DNA of 64,000 nt from Stigmatella ashevillena (GCF_028368975.1 NZ_JAQNDM010000001.1:62001-126000), one strand, 5' to 3'; counted from the first letter of the stretch, positions 50,120-59,797 are shown. The notes: generated by a model not told the origin, from the sequence alone. Made by a program: numbers and translations.

Positions 50120-52048
50120 TCAAGGCAGAGCCGCCTCTTTGCTCAGGAGGGCCTCGAAGTCCTCCAGCTTCATGCTCTTGAGGTCCTCGCCCCCGTAGCG
50201 CCTCGGGGCCACCCCCCCGGCTGCGACCTCGTTGTCGCCAATCACCAGGGTGAACGGAAGCTTCTGGATCTGCCACTCGCGAATCTTGGCGTTGAGTGAC
50301 TGGCCTCGGTCGTCCAACTCCACGCGGAAGCCCTTGGCGCGCAGCTGGTCACGAACCTTCCCGGCATACTCCAGTTGACGGTCCGCCACGGTCACCAGCA
50401 CCGCCTGGATCGGCGCCAGCCAAGCGGGGAAGGCCCCCGCGAAGTGCTCGATGAGGATGGCGATGAAGCGCTCGAAGGAGCCGTAGATGGCACGGTGGAG
50501 GACCACCGGGCGGTGCTCGGCGTTGTCCTCGCCGATGTACTTCAGGTCGAAGCGCTGGGCGGCCAGGTAGTCGAGCTGGATGGTGCCGAGCTGCCACTTG
50601 CGGCCGATGCTGTCGGACACATCGAAGTCGATCTTCGGGCCATAGAAGGCCCCTTCCCCCGGCTTGACCTCGTAGGGCACGCTGAGCGTCTTGAGCACGC
50701 CTTCCAGCGCCGACTCCGCCCGGTCCCAGAGGGCGTCCTCTCCCAGGCGCTGCTCGGGCCGGGTGGAGAACTTGGCCGAGTACTTCAGGCCCACGGCGTT
50801 GTAGACGTGGTCCAACAGCTTCACGAAGCGGCGGACCTCGTCGCCGATCTGGGCCTCCGTGCAGTAGATGTGCGCATCGTCCTGGGCAAACTGCCGCACC
50901 CGGGTGAGCCCGCCGAGGGACCCTGCCGCCTCATTGCGATGGAGCACATCCTGGGTGTGCAGCCGCAGCGGCAGGTCTCGGTAACTGTGCCGCTTGAACC
51001 CGAAGTACAGGTGGTGCGACGGGCAGTTCATCGGCTTGAGGGAGAAGTCGTGCTCGCCGGACTCGTTGTCGAGCACCAGGAACATGTTCTCCTTGTACTT
51101 GCCCCAGTGGCCGCTGGTCTCCCACAGCCCCTTGTTGAACATCAGGGGTGTCTTGATCTCCACGTACCCTGTGTCGGCCGTGAGCCGCCGCATCCACTGC
51201 GAAAGGGTCTGGTAGAGCGTGGTGCCCTTGGGCGACCAGAACGCCGAGCCGGGCGCGAACGGGTGGAAGTGGAACAGGTCCAGTTCCTTGCCCAGCTTGC
51301 GGTGGTCGCGCTTCTTCGACTCCTCGATGCGCGTCAGGTACTCCTGCAGGGCCTTCTTGTCCAAGAAGGCCGTGCCATAGATGCGCTGGAGCATCGGGTT
51401 GCGGTGGTCGCCACGCCAGTACGCACCGCTGGAGGACAGGATCTTGATGACACCGACGCGGCCGGTGGTCGGACCATGAGGCCCCAGGCAGAAATCCACC
51501 CAGTCCCCGTGGCTGTAGAGCGTCAGCGTCTTTGCGCCCTTGGCGGCGATGTCCTGGATGATCTCGACCTTGAACTTCTCGCCCTTCTCCTCGAAGAGGC
51601 GCACCGCCTCCTCCATGGAGACTTCCTTGCGGACGAAGGGCAGGTTCCGGGCGATCTCGGCATTGGCTTCGGCCTCGATCTTCTCCAGATCCTCGGGGGT
51701 GAAGGGCTTCTCCCGGAAGAAGTCGTAATAGAAGCCCTCCTCCGTCGCCGGGCCGATCGTCACCTGGGTGCCCGGAAACAAGCGCTGCACGGCGCTGGCA
51801 ACCAGGTGCGCGGCATCGTGACGGATGAGCTCCAGCGCCTCGGTGCTCTTGGTGGTGAAGATCTGAAGCTTCGCGTCCTCGGTCAGCGGACGCGCCAGGT
51901 CCATGTCCTGGCCGTTGACGCGCGCGAAGAGGGCCGCCTTGGCCAGACCCGCGCCGATCCCTTCCCGCACGAAGTCCGCGATGCTGGTCCCCCGGGCCGT
52001 CTGCTTCTGGCTGCCATCGGGGAGTGTCACCGTAACGATGTCGGACAT
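50120..52048 (-). CDS. thrS: threonine--tRNA ligase
   Basis: 642 aa, the same length as the Escherichia coli enzyme. Domains in order: TGS (about 1-62), editing domain with HDAAH (H77, H81) and the EEGFYYDF segment, class II catalytic core with the Zn-binding NCPSHH and motif 2 ([14 protein letters not shown]), and a C-terminal anticodon-binding domain (about 540-642). It charges tRNA-Thr and hydrolyses mischarged Ser-tRNA-Thr. The ATG at 52048 is preceded by a GAGG element. It heads the thrS-infC-rpmI-rplT-pheS-pheT-ihfA block and lies 75 bp downstream of tRNA-Val, so both may be read from the same promoter. Confidence 0.98.
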   Translation of the reverse strand: MSDIVTVTLPDGSQKQTARGTSIADFVREGIGAGLAKAALFARVNGQDMDLARPLTEDAKLQIFTTKSTEALELIRHDAAHLVASAVQRLFPGTQVTIGPATEEGFYYDFFREKPFTPEDLEKIEAEANAEIARNLPFVRKEVSMEEAVRLFEEKGEKFKVEIIQDIAAKGAKTLTLYSHGDWVDFCLGPHGPTTGRVGVIKILSSSGAYWRGDHRNPMLQRIYGTAFLDKKALQEYLTRIEESKKRDHRKLGKELDLFHFHPFAPGSAFWSPKGTTLYQTLSQWMRRLTADTGYVEIKTPLMFNKGLWETSGHWGKYKENMFLVLDNESGEHDFSLKPMNCPSHHLYFGFKRHSYRDLPLRLHTQDVLHRNEAAGSLGGLTRVRQFAQDDAHIYCTEAQIGDEVRRFVKLLDHVYNAVGLKYSAKFSTRPEQRLGEDALWDRAESALEGVLKTLSVPYEVKPGEGAFYGPKIDFDVSDSIGRKWQLGTIQLDYLAAQRFDLKYIGEDNAEHRPVVLHRAIYGSFERFIAILIEHFAGAFPAWLAPIQAVLVTVADRQLEYAGKVRDQLRAKGFRVELDDRGQSLNAKIREWQIQKLPFTLVIGDNEVAAGGVAPRRYGGEDLKSMKLEDFEALLSKEAALP

Positions 52049-52123
52049 AGGCGAGACCTCGAAATGCTACGGGCGGCAGGCTTGCTGGAAGCCTTGCCGC
52101 CCGCTGTAAGACTTCCTCTGGGA

Positions 52124-52195
<72 letters not shown>

Positions 52196-52217
52196 GCACC
52201 TGAAAAGCGCGGCGGGA

Positions 52218-52245
52218 ATTAGCAGTGGGCTCCCACGGCTGTCAA
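52218..52245 (-). promoter_or_regulatory. sigma70-type promoter of tRNA-Val (and possibly thrS)
   Basis: Consensus TTGACA (52245-52240), 16-bp spacer and GCTAAT (52223-52218). Predicted transcription start is about 15 nt before the tRNA 5' end. Confidence 0.65.
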
Positions 52246-52289
52246 GGAAACATGAACAGCGCCCCTGATCTTCCCACCCCACCACCGGC

Positions 52290-52997
52290 TCACGCGGGAA
52301 CCGCCTCCAGCAGCCGCTGAACCCGGGCCATCACGGCATCGAACATGGCCGGGGTAAGCAGCCCCGTCTGCGTGTTCTGCTGGCTGACGTGGTAGCAGCC
52401 CACGAGGGTCCGGCCGCCCGGCAGAGCCAGCTCCGCCCCATGGGCGAAGACCGGCCGGGGCTTGGGAAAGACCACTCCCGTGCGCGCCAGCACGGTCAAG
52501 GCAGCGCCCCAGGCAATGGCCCCCAACGCCAGGAACACCCGCGTGGGCAGAAGCGCCAGCTCCCGGTCGATGAAGGGCGCACAGCGGACCAGTTCCTCGG
52601 GCAGGGGTTTGTTCCCGGGAGGGGCACAGCGTGCCGCCGCAGTGATGTACGCCCCATGCAGCTTCAAGCCGTCTCCCGCGTGCTGGCTCAGGGGCTGGTT
52701 GGCGAATCCCGCCCGGTACAGCCCCGCCATGAGGAAATCGCCCGAGCGGTCGCCCGTGAAGAAGCGGCCCGTCCGGTTGGCACCATGGGCCGCAGGAGCC
52801 AATCCCACGATGAGCAGCCGGGCCCGAGGGTCACCAAAGCCGGGAACCGCCCGGCCCCAGTACGTCCAGTCCTGAAATGCCCGGCGCTTGGCCTGCGCCA
52901 CTTCTTCGCGCCATGCCACCAGCCTGGGACACGCCCGGCATTGGGTGATTTCCGCATGAAGTGCTTCGAGCTGCGTCACCTGCGCTCTCCCATCCAT
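52290..52997 (-). CDS. uracil-DNA glycosylase, family 5 (UDGb-like)
   Basis: 235 aa from the ATG at 52997; an upstream in-frame extension would overlap the next gene and is rejected. Four cysteines fit the iron-sulfur cluster of family 4/5 glycosylases: C20 and C23 in CRACPRL and a later pair 15 residues apart (RCAPPGNKP ... VRC). Motif A is GLAPAAHGANRTGRFFTGD, with Ala rather than Asp/Asn at the catalytic position as in UDGb enzymes, and motif B is GCYHVSQQNT. The enzyme removes uracil, and in this family often other deaminated bases, from DNA. It is followed downstream (minus strand) by the tRNA-Val promoter. Confidence 0.88.
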   Translation of the reverse strand: MDGRAQVTQLEALHAEITQCRACPRLVAWREEVAQAKRRAFQDWTYWGRAVPGFGDPRARLLIVGLAPAAHGANRTGRFFTGDRSGDFLMAGLYRAGFANQPLSQHAGDGLKLHGAYITAAARCAPPGNKPLPEELVRCAPFIDRELALLPTRVFLALGAIAWGAALTVLARTGVVFPKPRPVFAHGAELALPGGRTLVGCYHVSQQNTQTGLLTPAMFDAVMARVQRLLEAVPA

Positions 52998-53049
52998 GCC
53001 CGGCGGACAAGAGGCCAGGGAAGGCCTTGTCCGGCGCGCCGTGGTTTCC

Positions 53050-53412
53050 TCAGGGAGCAGGCCCCGCCTTGGACTCAAGCCGGACGTTCAACGTGGTTCG
53101 AGCCCCCTGAGGCTCAAGATACGTGATGGAGGGCCAGTGGCCTTCCATCCGTACCTCGATCTGGTGCAGCCCCTGCCCTACCTGCAACCCCCGGGGGGTG
53201 CCTTGGAAGTCGCTGCAAACTCCTTGGGTGACGCCATCGAGCGCGACCTCCGCCTCGGGCGGCTCGCACCGCAGGATGACGTTTCCGCTCTGGGACTCGG
53301 CCCCGCGCATCAGCTTCCGGGCCTGGGCCATGGTCACCGATTCCTCCTGACGAGAGGCACATCCCAGCCCCCCCAGCACCAACACCAACCCACTTGCAAC
53401 CCGAAGCCGCAT
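53050..53412 (-). CDS. small PEGA-domain lipoprotein
   Basis: 120 aa. The ATG at 53412 starts a signal peptide (MRLRVASGLVLVLGGLGC) whose GLGC end is a slightly irregular lipobox, then a ~25-residue linker and a PEGA-like domain (CEPPEAEVALDG ... GTPRGLQVGQGLHQIEV). PEGA domains are small beta modules common in myxobacterial envelope proteins; function is unknown. It starts 13 bp after the stop of the LPP20-like gene, so the two are probably co-expressed. The glycosylase gene begins 52 bp downstream. Confidence 0.7.
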   Translation of the reverse strand: MRLRVASGLVLVLGGLGCASRQEESVTMAQARKLMRGAESQSGNVILRCEPPEAEVALDGVTQGVCSDFQGTPRGLQVGQGLHQIEVRMEGHWPSITYLEPQGARTTLNVRLESKAGPAP

Positions 53413-53425
53413 GCCGGGTCCCTGC

Positions 53426-54217
53426 TCACCGCGTGACGATCGCCACACGGCCTTCGGCCAGGAAGGAGACGTCCGATTCCGAGAGCTGCTTCAGGGCCTC
53501 GTCGGCCAGCACCAGGTCCGAGCCTTGGAGCTTCACCGCCTTCACCACCAGCGGTTTTTCCCCCACCAGGACGCTCTTCCGGGCCTCGTCCAGCCCCTCA
53601 TGGTACGCCGCCACGGCCGTGGTCCGGCGCGAGAGCGCGTCCATGCCATACACAGGGTTGCCGGACGCATCCAACAACTGCGGCGCCAACACCGGCTGCG
53701 CGCCCAGCCCCCGCGCATCCACCACCAAGCCGGTGTACTTCTTGGCTCCCTGCTTGTTCAACACGATGCCCGGGGCCGAGGCAGGCACCAACACGGACGC
53801 GAGCACCGGCAACGTCACCTCCGCATCCACCTCCACCCCACCGTCCGAGTAGTAGCGCTTGTTCGACGTCTTGAAGCCCCGGAGAAGCTCCTCGACGCGG
53901 CCCCGGACCTCCCCTTGGGCCATCGCGTCCCCCACGGACCGCCCCGGTCGAATGGGAACCCCTTCGAGCTGCTTCATCAGGTTGCGGTAGGCGTCGTTCT
54001 TCGCCGCGCGCTCCGCACCCAGCCGTGCCTGGGCCGGATTGGAGGCCCGCAGGTCAGGCGCCCCAGCGCCCGTGGCGCGCAGCACCCCCTCCTTCCAGTC
54101 TACCCCGGCCTTGGGGGAGGCCATGATGGCCACAGGAACCGTGGATTTCGACTCCTTGACCTGGCCCAGGGCCATGCAGGGAACACCCAGGACCAGCAGC
54201 CACAGCGAGCGCTTCAC
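53426..54217 (-). CDS. secreted LPP20-like protein
   Basis: 263 aa from a GTG at 54217 preceded by GGAGG; the open frame continues upstream through the PilZ gene and is not real. It begins KRSLWLLVLGVPCMALGQ, a signal peptide. The middle (residues ~55-210: ARLGAERAAKNDAYRNL, GVEVDAEVTLP, GLVVDARGLGAQPVLAPQL) resembles the LPP20/FlgP-type lipoprotein domain with its conserved 'aRraAiddAyrnL' helix. Family function is not established; related proteins sit in the outer membrane or at flagellar or pilus structures. It lies between the PilZ gene and the PEGA lipoprotein on the same strand, suggesting an envelope unit. Confidence 0.65.
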   Translation of the reverse strand: MKRSLWLLVLGVPCMALGQVKESKSTVPVAIMASPKAGVDWKEGVLRATGAGAPDLRASNPAQARLGAERAAKNDAYRNLMKQLEGVPIRPGRSVGDAMAQGEVRGRVEELLRGFKTSNKRYYSDGGVEVDAEVTLPVLASVLVPASAPGIVLNKQGAKKYTGLVVDARGLGAQPVLAPQLLDASGNPVYGMDALSRRTTAVAAYHEGLDEARKSVLVGEKPLVVKAVKLQGSDLVLADEALKQLSESDVSFLAEGRVAIVTR

Positions 54218-54252
54218 AGAGGGCCTCCATCTTTCCTGCTGCGGGAACCCGC

Positions 54253-54594
54253 TCAGTTCCCCCGATCTTCCTTCGTACTGATGTAGGCGTCGATCATCTT
54301 GCGGTGACGCTCGGTCAGCAGGGTGAACCGCACCCCCGAGCGCTCGCGCTGGGCAAGGTCCAGCTCGGCCCACTCGCGAACCACTTCCCCCTCGGCATAG
54401 ATGACTTCCTCGGAGCCCGGAAGCTGGAACTGGAGCCCCACCCGCTTGGCGTGGTGGCTCGGCTCGATGAGCTGCGCGAGGCTCAGCCCTTCTTGGCTGA
54501 TATCGGAGGCCCGGGTCATATACGGCACGCCCCCCATGTACTTGTTCAGGTAGATGTCGATTGGGGCCCGCTTCGCCTTCCGCTGCTCGCGCAT
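54253..54594 (-). CDS. PilZ-domain protein
   Basis: 113 aa, a single PilZ domain. Both c-di-GMP-binding motifs are present: RxxxR as RKAKR (R5-R9) and DxSxxG as DISQEG (D31, S33, G36). The rest follows the beta-barrel pattern (GLQFQLPGSEEVIYAEGEVV, GVRFTLL). Such proteins bind cyclic di-GMP and change the behaviour of partner proteins, often in motility. It is 35 bp upstream of the LPP20-like gene. The partner is unknown. Confidence 0.88.
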   Translation of the reverse strand: MREQRKAKRAPIDIYLNKYMGGVPYMTRASDISQEGLSLAQLIEPSHHAKRVGLQFQLPGSEEVIYAEGEVVREWAELDLAQRERSGVRFTLLTERHRKMIDAYISTKEDRGN

Positions 54595-54749
54595 CTTGTT
54601 CCTCCGGTCGTGCTACAGCCTGCTTCCAGGTTGAATCAGGCTGTCGCGAGGGTAGAGGCAATCGGCGGCCCCGCAAGAAAACAGTCCGGCTCCCTGCGGC
54701 GGCCTGGGGGAGCCCTATAGTTTCCCGGTTCTTGTGAAAGGTGGACGGA

Positions 54750-55469
54750 ATGAGAAGAACGTTGTTGGCGACAGTGGCAGCCGGCCTGCTGGCCTCGGGA
54801 GCACAGGCCCAGGGCACCCCCAAGGCCCCGCCCCCTGCTCCGGCGCAGCCCCCGGGGGCTGCCTCCTCAGCGCTCGATTCAGACGACGCGAAGACGATCT
54901 ACGCGTTCGGCTACAACATGGGACAGGGGCTCGAAATCTTCGGCCTGTCCGCCGCTGAATTCGAGATTTTCCAGCGTGCCCTCATCGAGGGCAACGCGGG
55001 CACCCCCCCCGCCGTCGAGGTCGACCAGTACGCTCCGCGGCTTCAGGCACTGGCCCGGACCCGCCAGGCCAAGGTCGGCGAAATCGTTCTGGAGAAGGCG
55101 GCCCAGGAGAAGGGCGCCGTGAAGCTCCCCTCAGGCGTCGTCTACAAGGAGCTGAAGGCGGGCACCGGCCCCAGCCCCAAGGCCACCGATACCGTGAGCG
55201 TCCACTACCGGGGCACGCTCACGAACGGCGAGGAGTTCGACAGCTCGATCAAACGCAACCAGCCTGCCGAGTTCCCCCTCAACGGGGTCATCAAGTGCTG
55301 GACGGAGGGCGTCCAGAAGATGAAGGTGGGCACGAAGGCGAAGCTCACGTGCCCCACGAAAACGGCTTACGCGGATCGCCCGCCCACCGGCTCGAAGATC
55401 CCCCCGAACGCCGTGCTGGAGTTCGAGGTGGAGCTGCTCGGCATCCCCGGAGACACCTCCCGGAAGTAG
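54750..55469 (+). CDS. FKBP-type peptidyl-prolyl isomerase, exported
   Basis: 239 aa from the ATG at 54750, preceded by AGGTGG; a GTG three codons upstream overlaps this ribosome binding site. A signal peptide (MRRTLLATVAAGLLASGAQAQ) leads to a Pro/Ala linker, an FkpA-type helical N-domain (about 45-120, IYAFGYNMGQGLEIFGLS) and a C-terminal FKBP domain with VSVHYRGTLTNGEEFDSS, GVIKCWTEGVQKMKVG and PPNAVLEFEVELL. It helps proline isomerisation during folding in the periplasm. An unusual Cys replaces the usual Gly/Val in the VI-x-GW motif (VIKCW). It ends exactly against the convergent metallopeptidase gene (TAG/CTA). Confidence 0.92.
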   Translation: MRRTLLATVAAGLLASGAQAQGTPKAPPPAPAQPPGAASSALDSDDAKTIYAFGYNMGQGLEIFGLSAAEFEIFQRALIEGNAGTPPAVEVDQYAPRLQALARTRQAKVGEIVLEKAAQEKGAVKLPSGVVYKELKAGTGPSPKATDTVSVHYRGTLTNGEEFDSSIKRNQPAEFPLNGVIKCWTEGVQKMKVGTKAKLTCPTKTAYADRPPTGSKIPPNAVLEFEVELLGIPGDTSRK

Positions 55470-57563
55470 CTACCGCGCCAGCGCGGCCTCGGTGGCACGC
55501 AACAAGGGCTCGGCGCTCACCGGCGAGCCCGTCGCGCCGACCATCCACGCATCCGGCGTCACCGCCCCCTGGCGGGCCATCCGCTCGAACTCCACCCCCA
55601 GGGGCCCCTTCTGATGCAGGTGCTCCTCGATCTGGAACGCGATCAGGTGGCCCAGGGGGTAATCCGGCAGATACAGCGGATACGAAATCATGTGGCTGTA
55701 GATGCCCAGCAGCGGCGATCCCTTCCCTCCCAGGACCGGCGCGTAGTAGCGATCCCAGTGCTCCCGGGCGATGGAGGCTGTCGCGTCGCGCAGCTGGGCG
55801 GGGGTGGCCTCCGGGTGCTCGTACATCCAGTGCCAGACCGCGATGTCCACCAGCGCCACACCGGCAATCTCCCACGTCTGCCAGAAGTCGTTGAGCACCC
55901 GCTCCCGCTCGGCCGCGGCGTCCGGCTTGCCCTGCCCCAGCAGTTCCATGTCCCGAGCCTGGAAGACGAAGGCCAGCGCTTCCGTGAAGGCGTTGTTGGG
56001 AACGCCCGCGAGGAGCGTGTGGTCCACGTCATAGAGTGAGAACACCTGCTCCACGTTGTGCCCCAATTCGTGGACCGCGATGTTGTAGCCCTTGTAGTTC
56101 ATCCCCTCCTTCTCGACACGCGTGCGCAGGTGGGGAAAGTCGCCGCGCCTCGCGGCCTGCATGGCATGGCCTGCCCCCCGGGAGGGATCCACCCGGATGC
56201 GCTCCGCCAGATACGCCGCCCGCTCCTTCGAGAACCCCAGTCCCCGCAGGAGCCGGGGAATGTCCTGGGCAAAGGCCTCCGCCGTCGGATAGCGCTGCCG
56301 GGTGAGTCGGTCCAGCTCCACCTCCGAGCGCGACGAGCCCGGCCGGAAGCCATTGAACCAGAGATCCTGTGGCTCCAGCTTGCGTCCCAGCCGCTGCTCG
56401 ATGAGCTGAGCCACCCTCGGCACCAGCGGTGAGGTGAGCACCTGCTCCAGGATCGCCTTCACCCTCTCCTCGGGAAGCTCCCGCTGAAGCTCGAAGGCAC
56501 GCGCGATCTGGGTCGGGGCCACCGGCACGTAGGGATCCACCCGGCGCGCGGCATGAAAGTGGGCCAGCAACCGCGCATAGCGCGTATCAGGCTCCGGCGC
56601 CGCTTCGGCTCGCGCCTGCCCCGAGGGGACGTTCTCCTCCACGGAACTGGAAGGCGCCTCCGTGACGGCGTTGGTGAACGGGTTCCAATCCAGCCGGGGG
56701 TTGTTGATCACCGCCGCGGGGATCGTCTGCGTGACGATGCGCTCCATCACCTGGACGATCATCCGCTGTTTGGCGATTCCCTGGGCAGCATCGGTGTAAT
56801 CCGCCTTCAGCTCGTCCCGCAGATTCCAGTGGCTGATGAGCCGCATGCCTTTGGGAAAGAGCCGCTCGCCGCGCTCGTTCACCAGGTGATGCATCCAGAG
56901 GTTGTACTCGGAGATGTAGAGGTCCGCCTCCGCGCCAGCACGCGACACCTGCTGCTGCACCTCGGAGGGAACGCGCCGGTAGAACCGTCCCGCGAGCCGC
57001 GTCTCGGCCCACTGGCGGCGCGTGTAGTCCTTGGCGTGCGCGACGCGCTCGGCGAGCGTGGTCAACGGGAAGTTGAGCAACACCACGAAGCCCACCTTGG
57101 CGCGGAACAGATCCTCGGTCACGGGAGCGCCTGGGTCATACGCCGCGAACAGCGGATCCACGGGAAGCAGGGGGCCCTGATCCACATCCGTGGCCCACCT
57201 CAACTCACGGCCCAGCTCGTTCAGGTGGCCATCCAGTTGCTCGAAGACGCGCTCCATCCGGCCGAAAGTGGCCTCCAGCACCTTCGGGTCGGAAATGAAG
57301 TGCTCCCGGACGAAGGCCTCCAACTCTCCGTCCTCCGGGCGCCACTGTGCGGCCACCTGGTCCACGCCCCGCTCGATGCGTGCACGGGAGGCCTCTCCGT
57401 GCCTCGCCACCAGTTCCGCCTTCAGCGCGGCGGTCTCGGGCTTCTGGAAGTGGGTGGTCATGGGAGGATCTGCCAGCGGGGCGGAGGAAGGCCGAGGAGA
57501 CGCACAGCCCAGGACCACCAGCCAGGGCAGCAGAAAGACGGCTTGAGCAGGGTTCGAGAACAA
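55470..57563 (-). CDS. putative zinc metallopeptidase lipoprotein (HExxH)
   Basis: 697 aa from a TTG at 57563, chosen because GGAG lies about 7 nt upstream and because all earlier start codons fall in or before the cspA terminator. The signal segment AVFLLPWLVVLGC ends in VLGC, so a lipoprotein is likely, though the n-region lacks basic residues. The zinc motif HELGH is near residue 498 and the third ligand is probably the Glu in FTEALAF about 28 residues later, the gluzincin pattern. I do not recognise the family; it is not the M2 type found next door. Substrate is unknown. Its C-terminal ~200 residues are all helical and rich in Trp and Tyr, typical of M3/M32-like helical peptidases, but that is a loose resemblance. 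Confidence 0.65.
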   Translation of the reverse strand: MFSNPAQAVFLLPWLVVLGCASPRPSSAPLADPPMTTHFQKPETAALKAELVARHGEASRARIERGVDQVAAQWRPEDGELEAFVREHFISDPKVLEATFGRMERVFEQLDGHLNELGRELRWATDVDQGPLLPVDPLFAAYDPGAPVTEDLFRAKVGFVVLLNFPLTTLAERVAHAKDYTRRQWAETRLAGRFYRRVPSEVQQQVSRAGAEADLYISEYNLWMHHLVNERGERLFPKGMRLISHWNLRDELKADYTDAAQGIAKQRMIVQVMERIVTQTIPAAVINNPRLDWNPFTNAVTEAPSSSVEENVPSGQARAEAAPEPDTRYARLLAHFHAARRVDPYVPVAPTQIARAFELQRELPEERVKAILEQVLTSPLVPRVAQLIEQRLGRKLEPQDLWFNGFRPGSSRSEVELDRLTRQRYPTAEAFAQDIPRLLRGLGFSKERAAYLAERIRVDPSRGAGHAMQAARRGDFPHLRTRVEKEGMNYKGYNIAVHELGHNVEQVFSLYDVDHTLLAGVPNNAFTEALAFVFQARDMELLGQGKPDAAAERERVLNDFWQTWEIAGVALVDIAVWHWMYEHPEATPAQLRDATASIAREHWDRYYAPVLGGKGSPLLGIYSHMISYPLYLPDYPLGHLIAFQIEEHLHQKGPLGVEFERMARQGAVTPDAWMVGATGSPVSAEPLLRATEAALAR

Positions 57564-57587
57564 GACAATGGCTCCAGAAAGCGACAA

Positions 57588-57613
57588 GGGCCCGACCCTC
57601 ATGGATCGGACCC
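57588..57613 (-). terminator. terminator hairpin after cspA
   Basis: Arms 57606-57613 and 57588-57595 (GGGTCCGA/TCGGGCCC, one G-U pair) with a 10-nt loop, 30 bp after the cspA stop, followed by a weak T-rich tract. Confidence 0.55.
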
Positions 57614-57642
57614 TCATGCGCAACGACGAAAGGGAGGGTGGC

Positions 57643-57846
57643 TCAGGCGGAACGCACGTTCTGGGCTTGCAGACCCTTGGGACCGCGGGCCACTTCGAAC
57701 TCGACCTTCTGCCCCTCCTGAAGGGTGCGGAAGCCATCCATGTTGATGGCGGAGTGATGGCAGAACACGTCCTCGCCACCTCCGTCCTGAGTAATAAAAC
57801 CGAAGCCCTTCGCATCGTTGAACCACTTCACGGTACCAGTAGCCAT
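57643..57846 (-). CDS. CspA-family cold shock protein
   Basis: 67 aa single cold-shock domain. RNP1 is KGFGFI and RNP2 is DVFCHHSAI (canonical VFVHxSA; a Cys replaces Val). It starts [11 protein letters not shown]. Proteins of this family bind single-stranded RNA or DNA and melt RNA structure. An AGGA-type ribosome binding site lies ~10 nt upstream. The transcript leader contains a small hairpin (57894-57909). Confidence 0.95.
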   Translation of the reverse strand: MATGTVKWFNDAKGFGFITQDGGGEDVFCHHSAINMDGFRTLQEGQKVEFEVARGPKGLQAQNVRSA

Positions 57847-57921
57847 GTCGCGCTCTTCCTATTCACGGACTCGAAAATCCGATGCCCGGCCCTCCGAGCA
57901 ACCACTCGGCAAGACAGGGAG

Positions 57922-57951
57922 AATTTAGGCAACGCTCCCCATTCGTGTCCA
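57922..57951 (-). promoter_or_regulatory. possible cspA promoter
   Basis: TGGACA (57951-57946), 18-bp spacer, TAAATT (57927-57922), which would give a leader of about 70 nt. Motif reading only. Confidence 0.4.
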
Positions 57952-57961
57952 TACGGGAAAA

Positions 57962-59797
57962 CTACCAGCCACACTGCTGCCCTTTGTTCTGCTCCTTCAG
58001 CCAACCTCGGAGCGGGCTGAAGTAATCGAGCAATGGCGTGGCATCCATCTGGCGTTGTCCCGTCATGGCCTGGAGCGCCTCCGGCCACGGCTTGCTCGCC
58101 CCCAGTTCCAGCATGGCTTGGAGCCTCTTTCCTGCCTCCGTGTTCCCGTAAACAGAGCACTCGTGCAGGGCGCCTTGATGGCCCGCGGCTTCGCACATCG
58201 CCTTGTGGAACTGGAACTGGAGGATGCGGGCCAGGAAGTACCGGGTGTACGGCACGTTCGCCGGCACGTGGTACTTGGCGCCCGGATCGAAGTCCTTCTC
58301 GGTGCGAGCCACGGGAGCGGCCACGCCCTGGTACTTCTCCCGCAGGGCCCACCAGGCCTTGTTGTAATCCGCCGGTGCGGTCTTCCCGGCGAACACGTCC
58401 CAGCGCCACTGATCGATCAGCAGACCGAAGGGAAGGAACGCCACCTTCTCCAGCGCGTCCTTGAGCTGGAGGTTGATGAGGTTCTTGTCATTGCGCGGCA
58501 CGCTCTTCAGCAGACCCGCCTGCTGGAGATACCCCGGGGTGATGGACAGGGTGATGGCATCGCCGATGGCCTCGTGGAAGCCATCATGGGCCCCCGACTG
58601 ATAGAGCACGGGCAGCGTGTAGTAATAGGTGAAGTAGTAGTCGTGACCGAGCTCGTGGTGGATGGTGACCAGGTCCTCCTCGGTGGGCTTGATGCACATC
58701 TTGATGCGCAGATCGTTGTCGTAGGTCACATCCCAAGCGCTGGCATGGCACACCACGTCGCGGTCCCGCGGCTGGGTGAACTGGGAGCGCTCCCAGAAGG
58801 TGGCCGGCAGCGGCTTGAGCCCCAGAGACGTGAAGAACTTCTCCCCCAACTGGACCATCTTCTTGCCGTCGTAGCGCTGCTTCTGAATCGCCGCGCTCAC
58901 GTCCAGGTTGGCCTGGCCAGCGTAGGGCTCCACCAGCGGGTAGATGTTGTTCCACTCCTGCGCCCACATGTTGCCCAGCAGGTGCGCGGGGATGGGCTTG
59001 CCCGCGGGAACCTTGCTCTCACCATACTTCTTCGCCAACCGGGCACGCACATAGCAGTGGAGCTCGTCATAGAGCGGCTTCACCTGCTGCCAGAGGCGCT
59101 GCGTCTCTTGCTCGAACTGCTCGGGCGGCATGTCGTAGGCGGACTTCCAGAGGTTGCCAATGTTGGCGAAGCCGATTTCCTTGGCCCCCTCGTTGCCGAG
59201 CGCCACGAAGCGCTCATAGAGCGGGCGCATGGGGGGAGCGATGGAATGCCACCCCACCCACACATCCAGCAGCTCGTCATAGTTCCGGCTCGACGCCATC
59301 ACGTCCGAGAGCTGCCCGAGATCCCTGCACGACTCCTTCCCGGCCTTGTCCTTCGTGCAGTACTTGCCCTTGCCATACAAGCCCTCGAGCCTGGCGGCGC
59401 TGGAGGCCAGTTCGGACCGCTTCTGCGCATCCGAAGGCGCGGCGATGGCGGAGTTCACCTTGAGCAGGTGAATCATCCGGGCCGTGTCCGGATCCAGCTT
59501 CAACCCATCAAAGCGCCGGGAGTCCTTGATGGCCTGGTTCAGATAGGCAAGGACCTCCTCGTTGATCGATGCGGCGTTCCGCTCGGTGTCATCGGTGATG
59601 TACGTGGATTTGATCCACTCGGCCGTGGCCTGCTTCGTCCAGAGACGCTTGAGGTCGGTGTTCAGCCGATCGACGAACTGCTTGGCCTCCTCGGGCGTGG
59701 CCTTGCCTTGTTGAGCGGCCGAGGGCATGGCCAACAGCAGCACCACGACCGCACAGGCCGAGCGCAGGAGGGGCAACACGAAGGGGGGTCGAATCAT
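57962..59797 (-). CDS. peptidase M2 (angiotensin-converting enzyme-like), exported
   Basis: 611 aa from the ATG at 59797; the open frame upstream (141 codons) lacks features. A signal peptide (MIRPPFVLPLLRSACAVVVLLLAMPSAAQQ, split here only by length) precedes an all-helical peptidase domain. HHELGH near residue 379 gives the two His ligands and catalytic Glu, and HEAIGD near 409 the third ligand, exactly as in M2 enzymes. Further family marks are CHASAWD, YTLPVLYQSGAHDGFHE and RWDVFAG. M2 enzymes are dipeptidyl carboxypeptidases; bacterial members are periplasmic or secreted. The cspA gene starts 115 bp downstream on the same strand, probably from its own promoter. Confidence 0.92.
   Translation of the reverse strand: MIRPPFVLPLLRSACAVVVLLLAMPSAAQQGKATPEEAKQFVDRLNTDLKRLWTKQATAEWIKSTYITDDTERNAASINEEVLAYLNQAIKDSRRFDGLKLDPDTARMIHLLKVNSAIAAPSDAQKRSELASSAARLEGLYGKGKYCTKDKAGKESCRDLGQLSDVMASSRNYDELLDVWVGWHSIAPPMRPLYERFVALGNEGAKEIGFANIGNLWKSAYDMPPEQFEQETQRLWQQVKPLYDELHCYVRARLAKKYGESKVPAGKPIPAHLLGNMWAQEWNNIYPLVEPYAGQANLDVSAAIQKQRYDGKKMVQLGEKFFTSLGLKPLPATFWERSQFTQPRDRDVVCHASAWDVTYDNDLRIKMCIKPTEEDLVTIHHELGHDYYFTYYYTLPVLYQSGAHDGFHEAIGDAITLSITPGYLQQAGLLKSVPRNDKNLINLQLKDALEKVAFLPFGLLIDQWRWDVFAGKTAPADYNKAWWALREKYQGVAAPVARTEKDFDPGAKYHVPANVPYTRYFLARILQFQFHKAMCEAAGHQGALHECSVYGNTEAGKRLQAMLELGASKPWPEALQAMTGQRQMDATPLLDYFSPLRGWLKEQNKGQQCGW

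Noticed and set aside
53412-54823. A 465-aa protein starting at 54823 for the LPP20-like gene
   Set aside because: The first ~200 codons run through the PilZ gene; a GTG with GGAGG and a signal peptide gives a better start at 54217.
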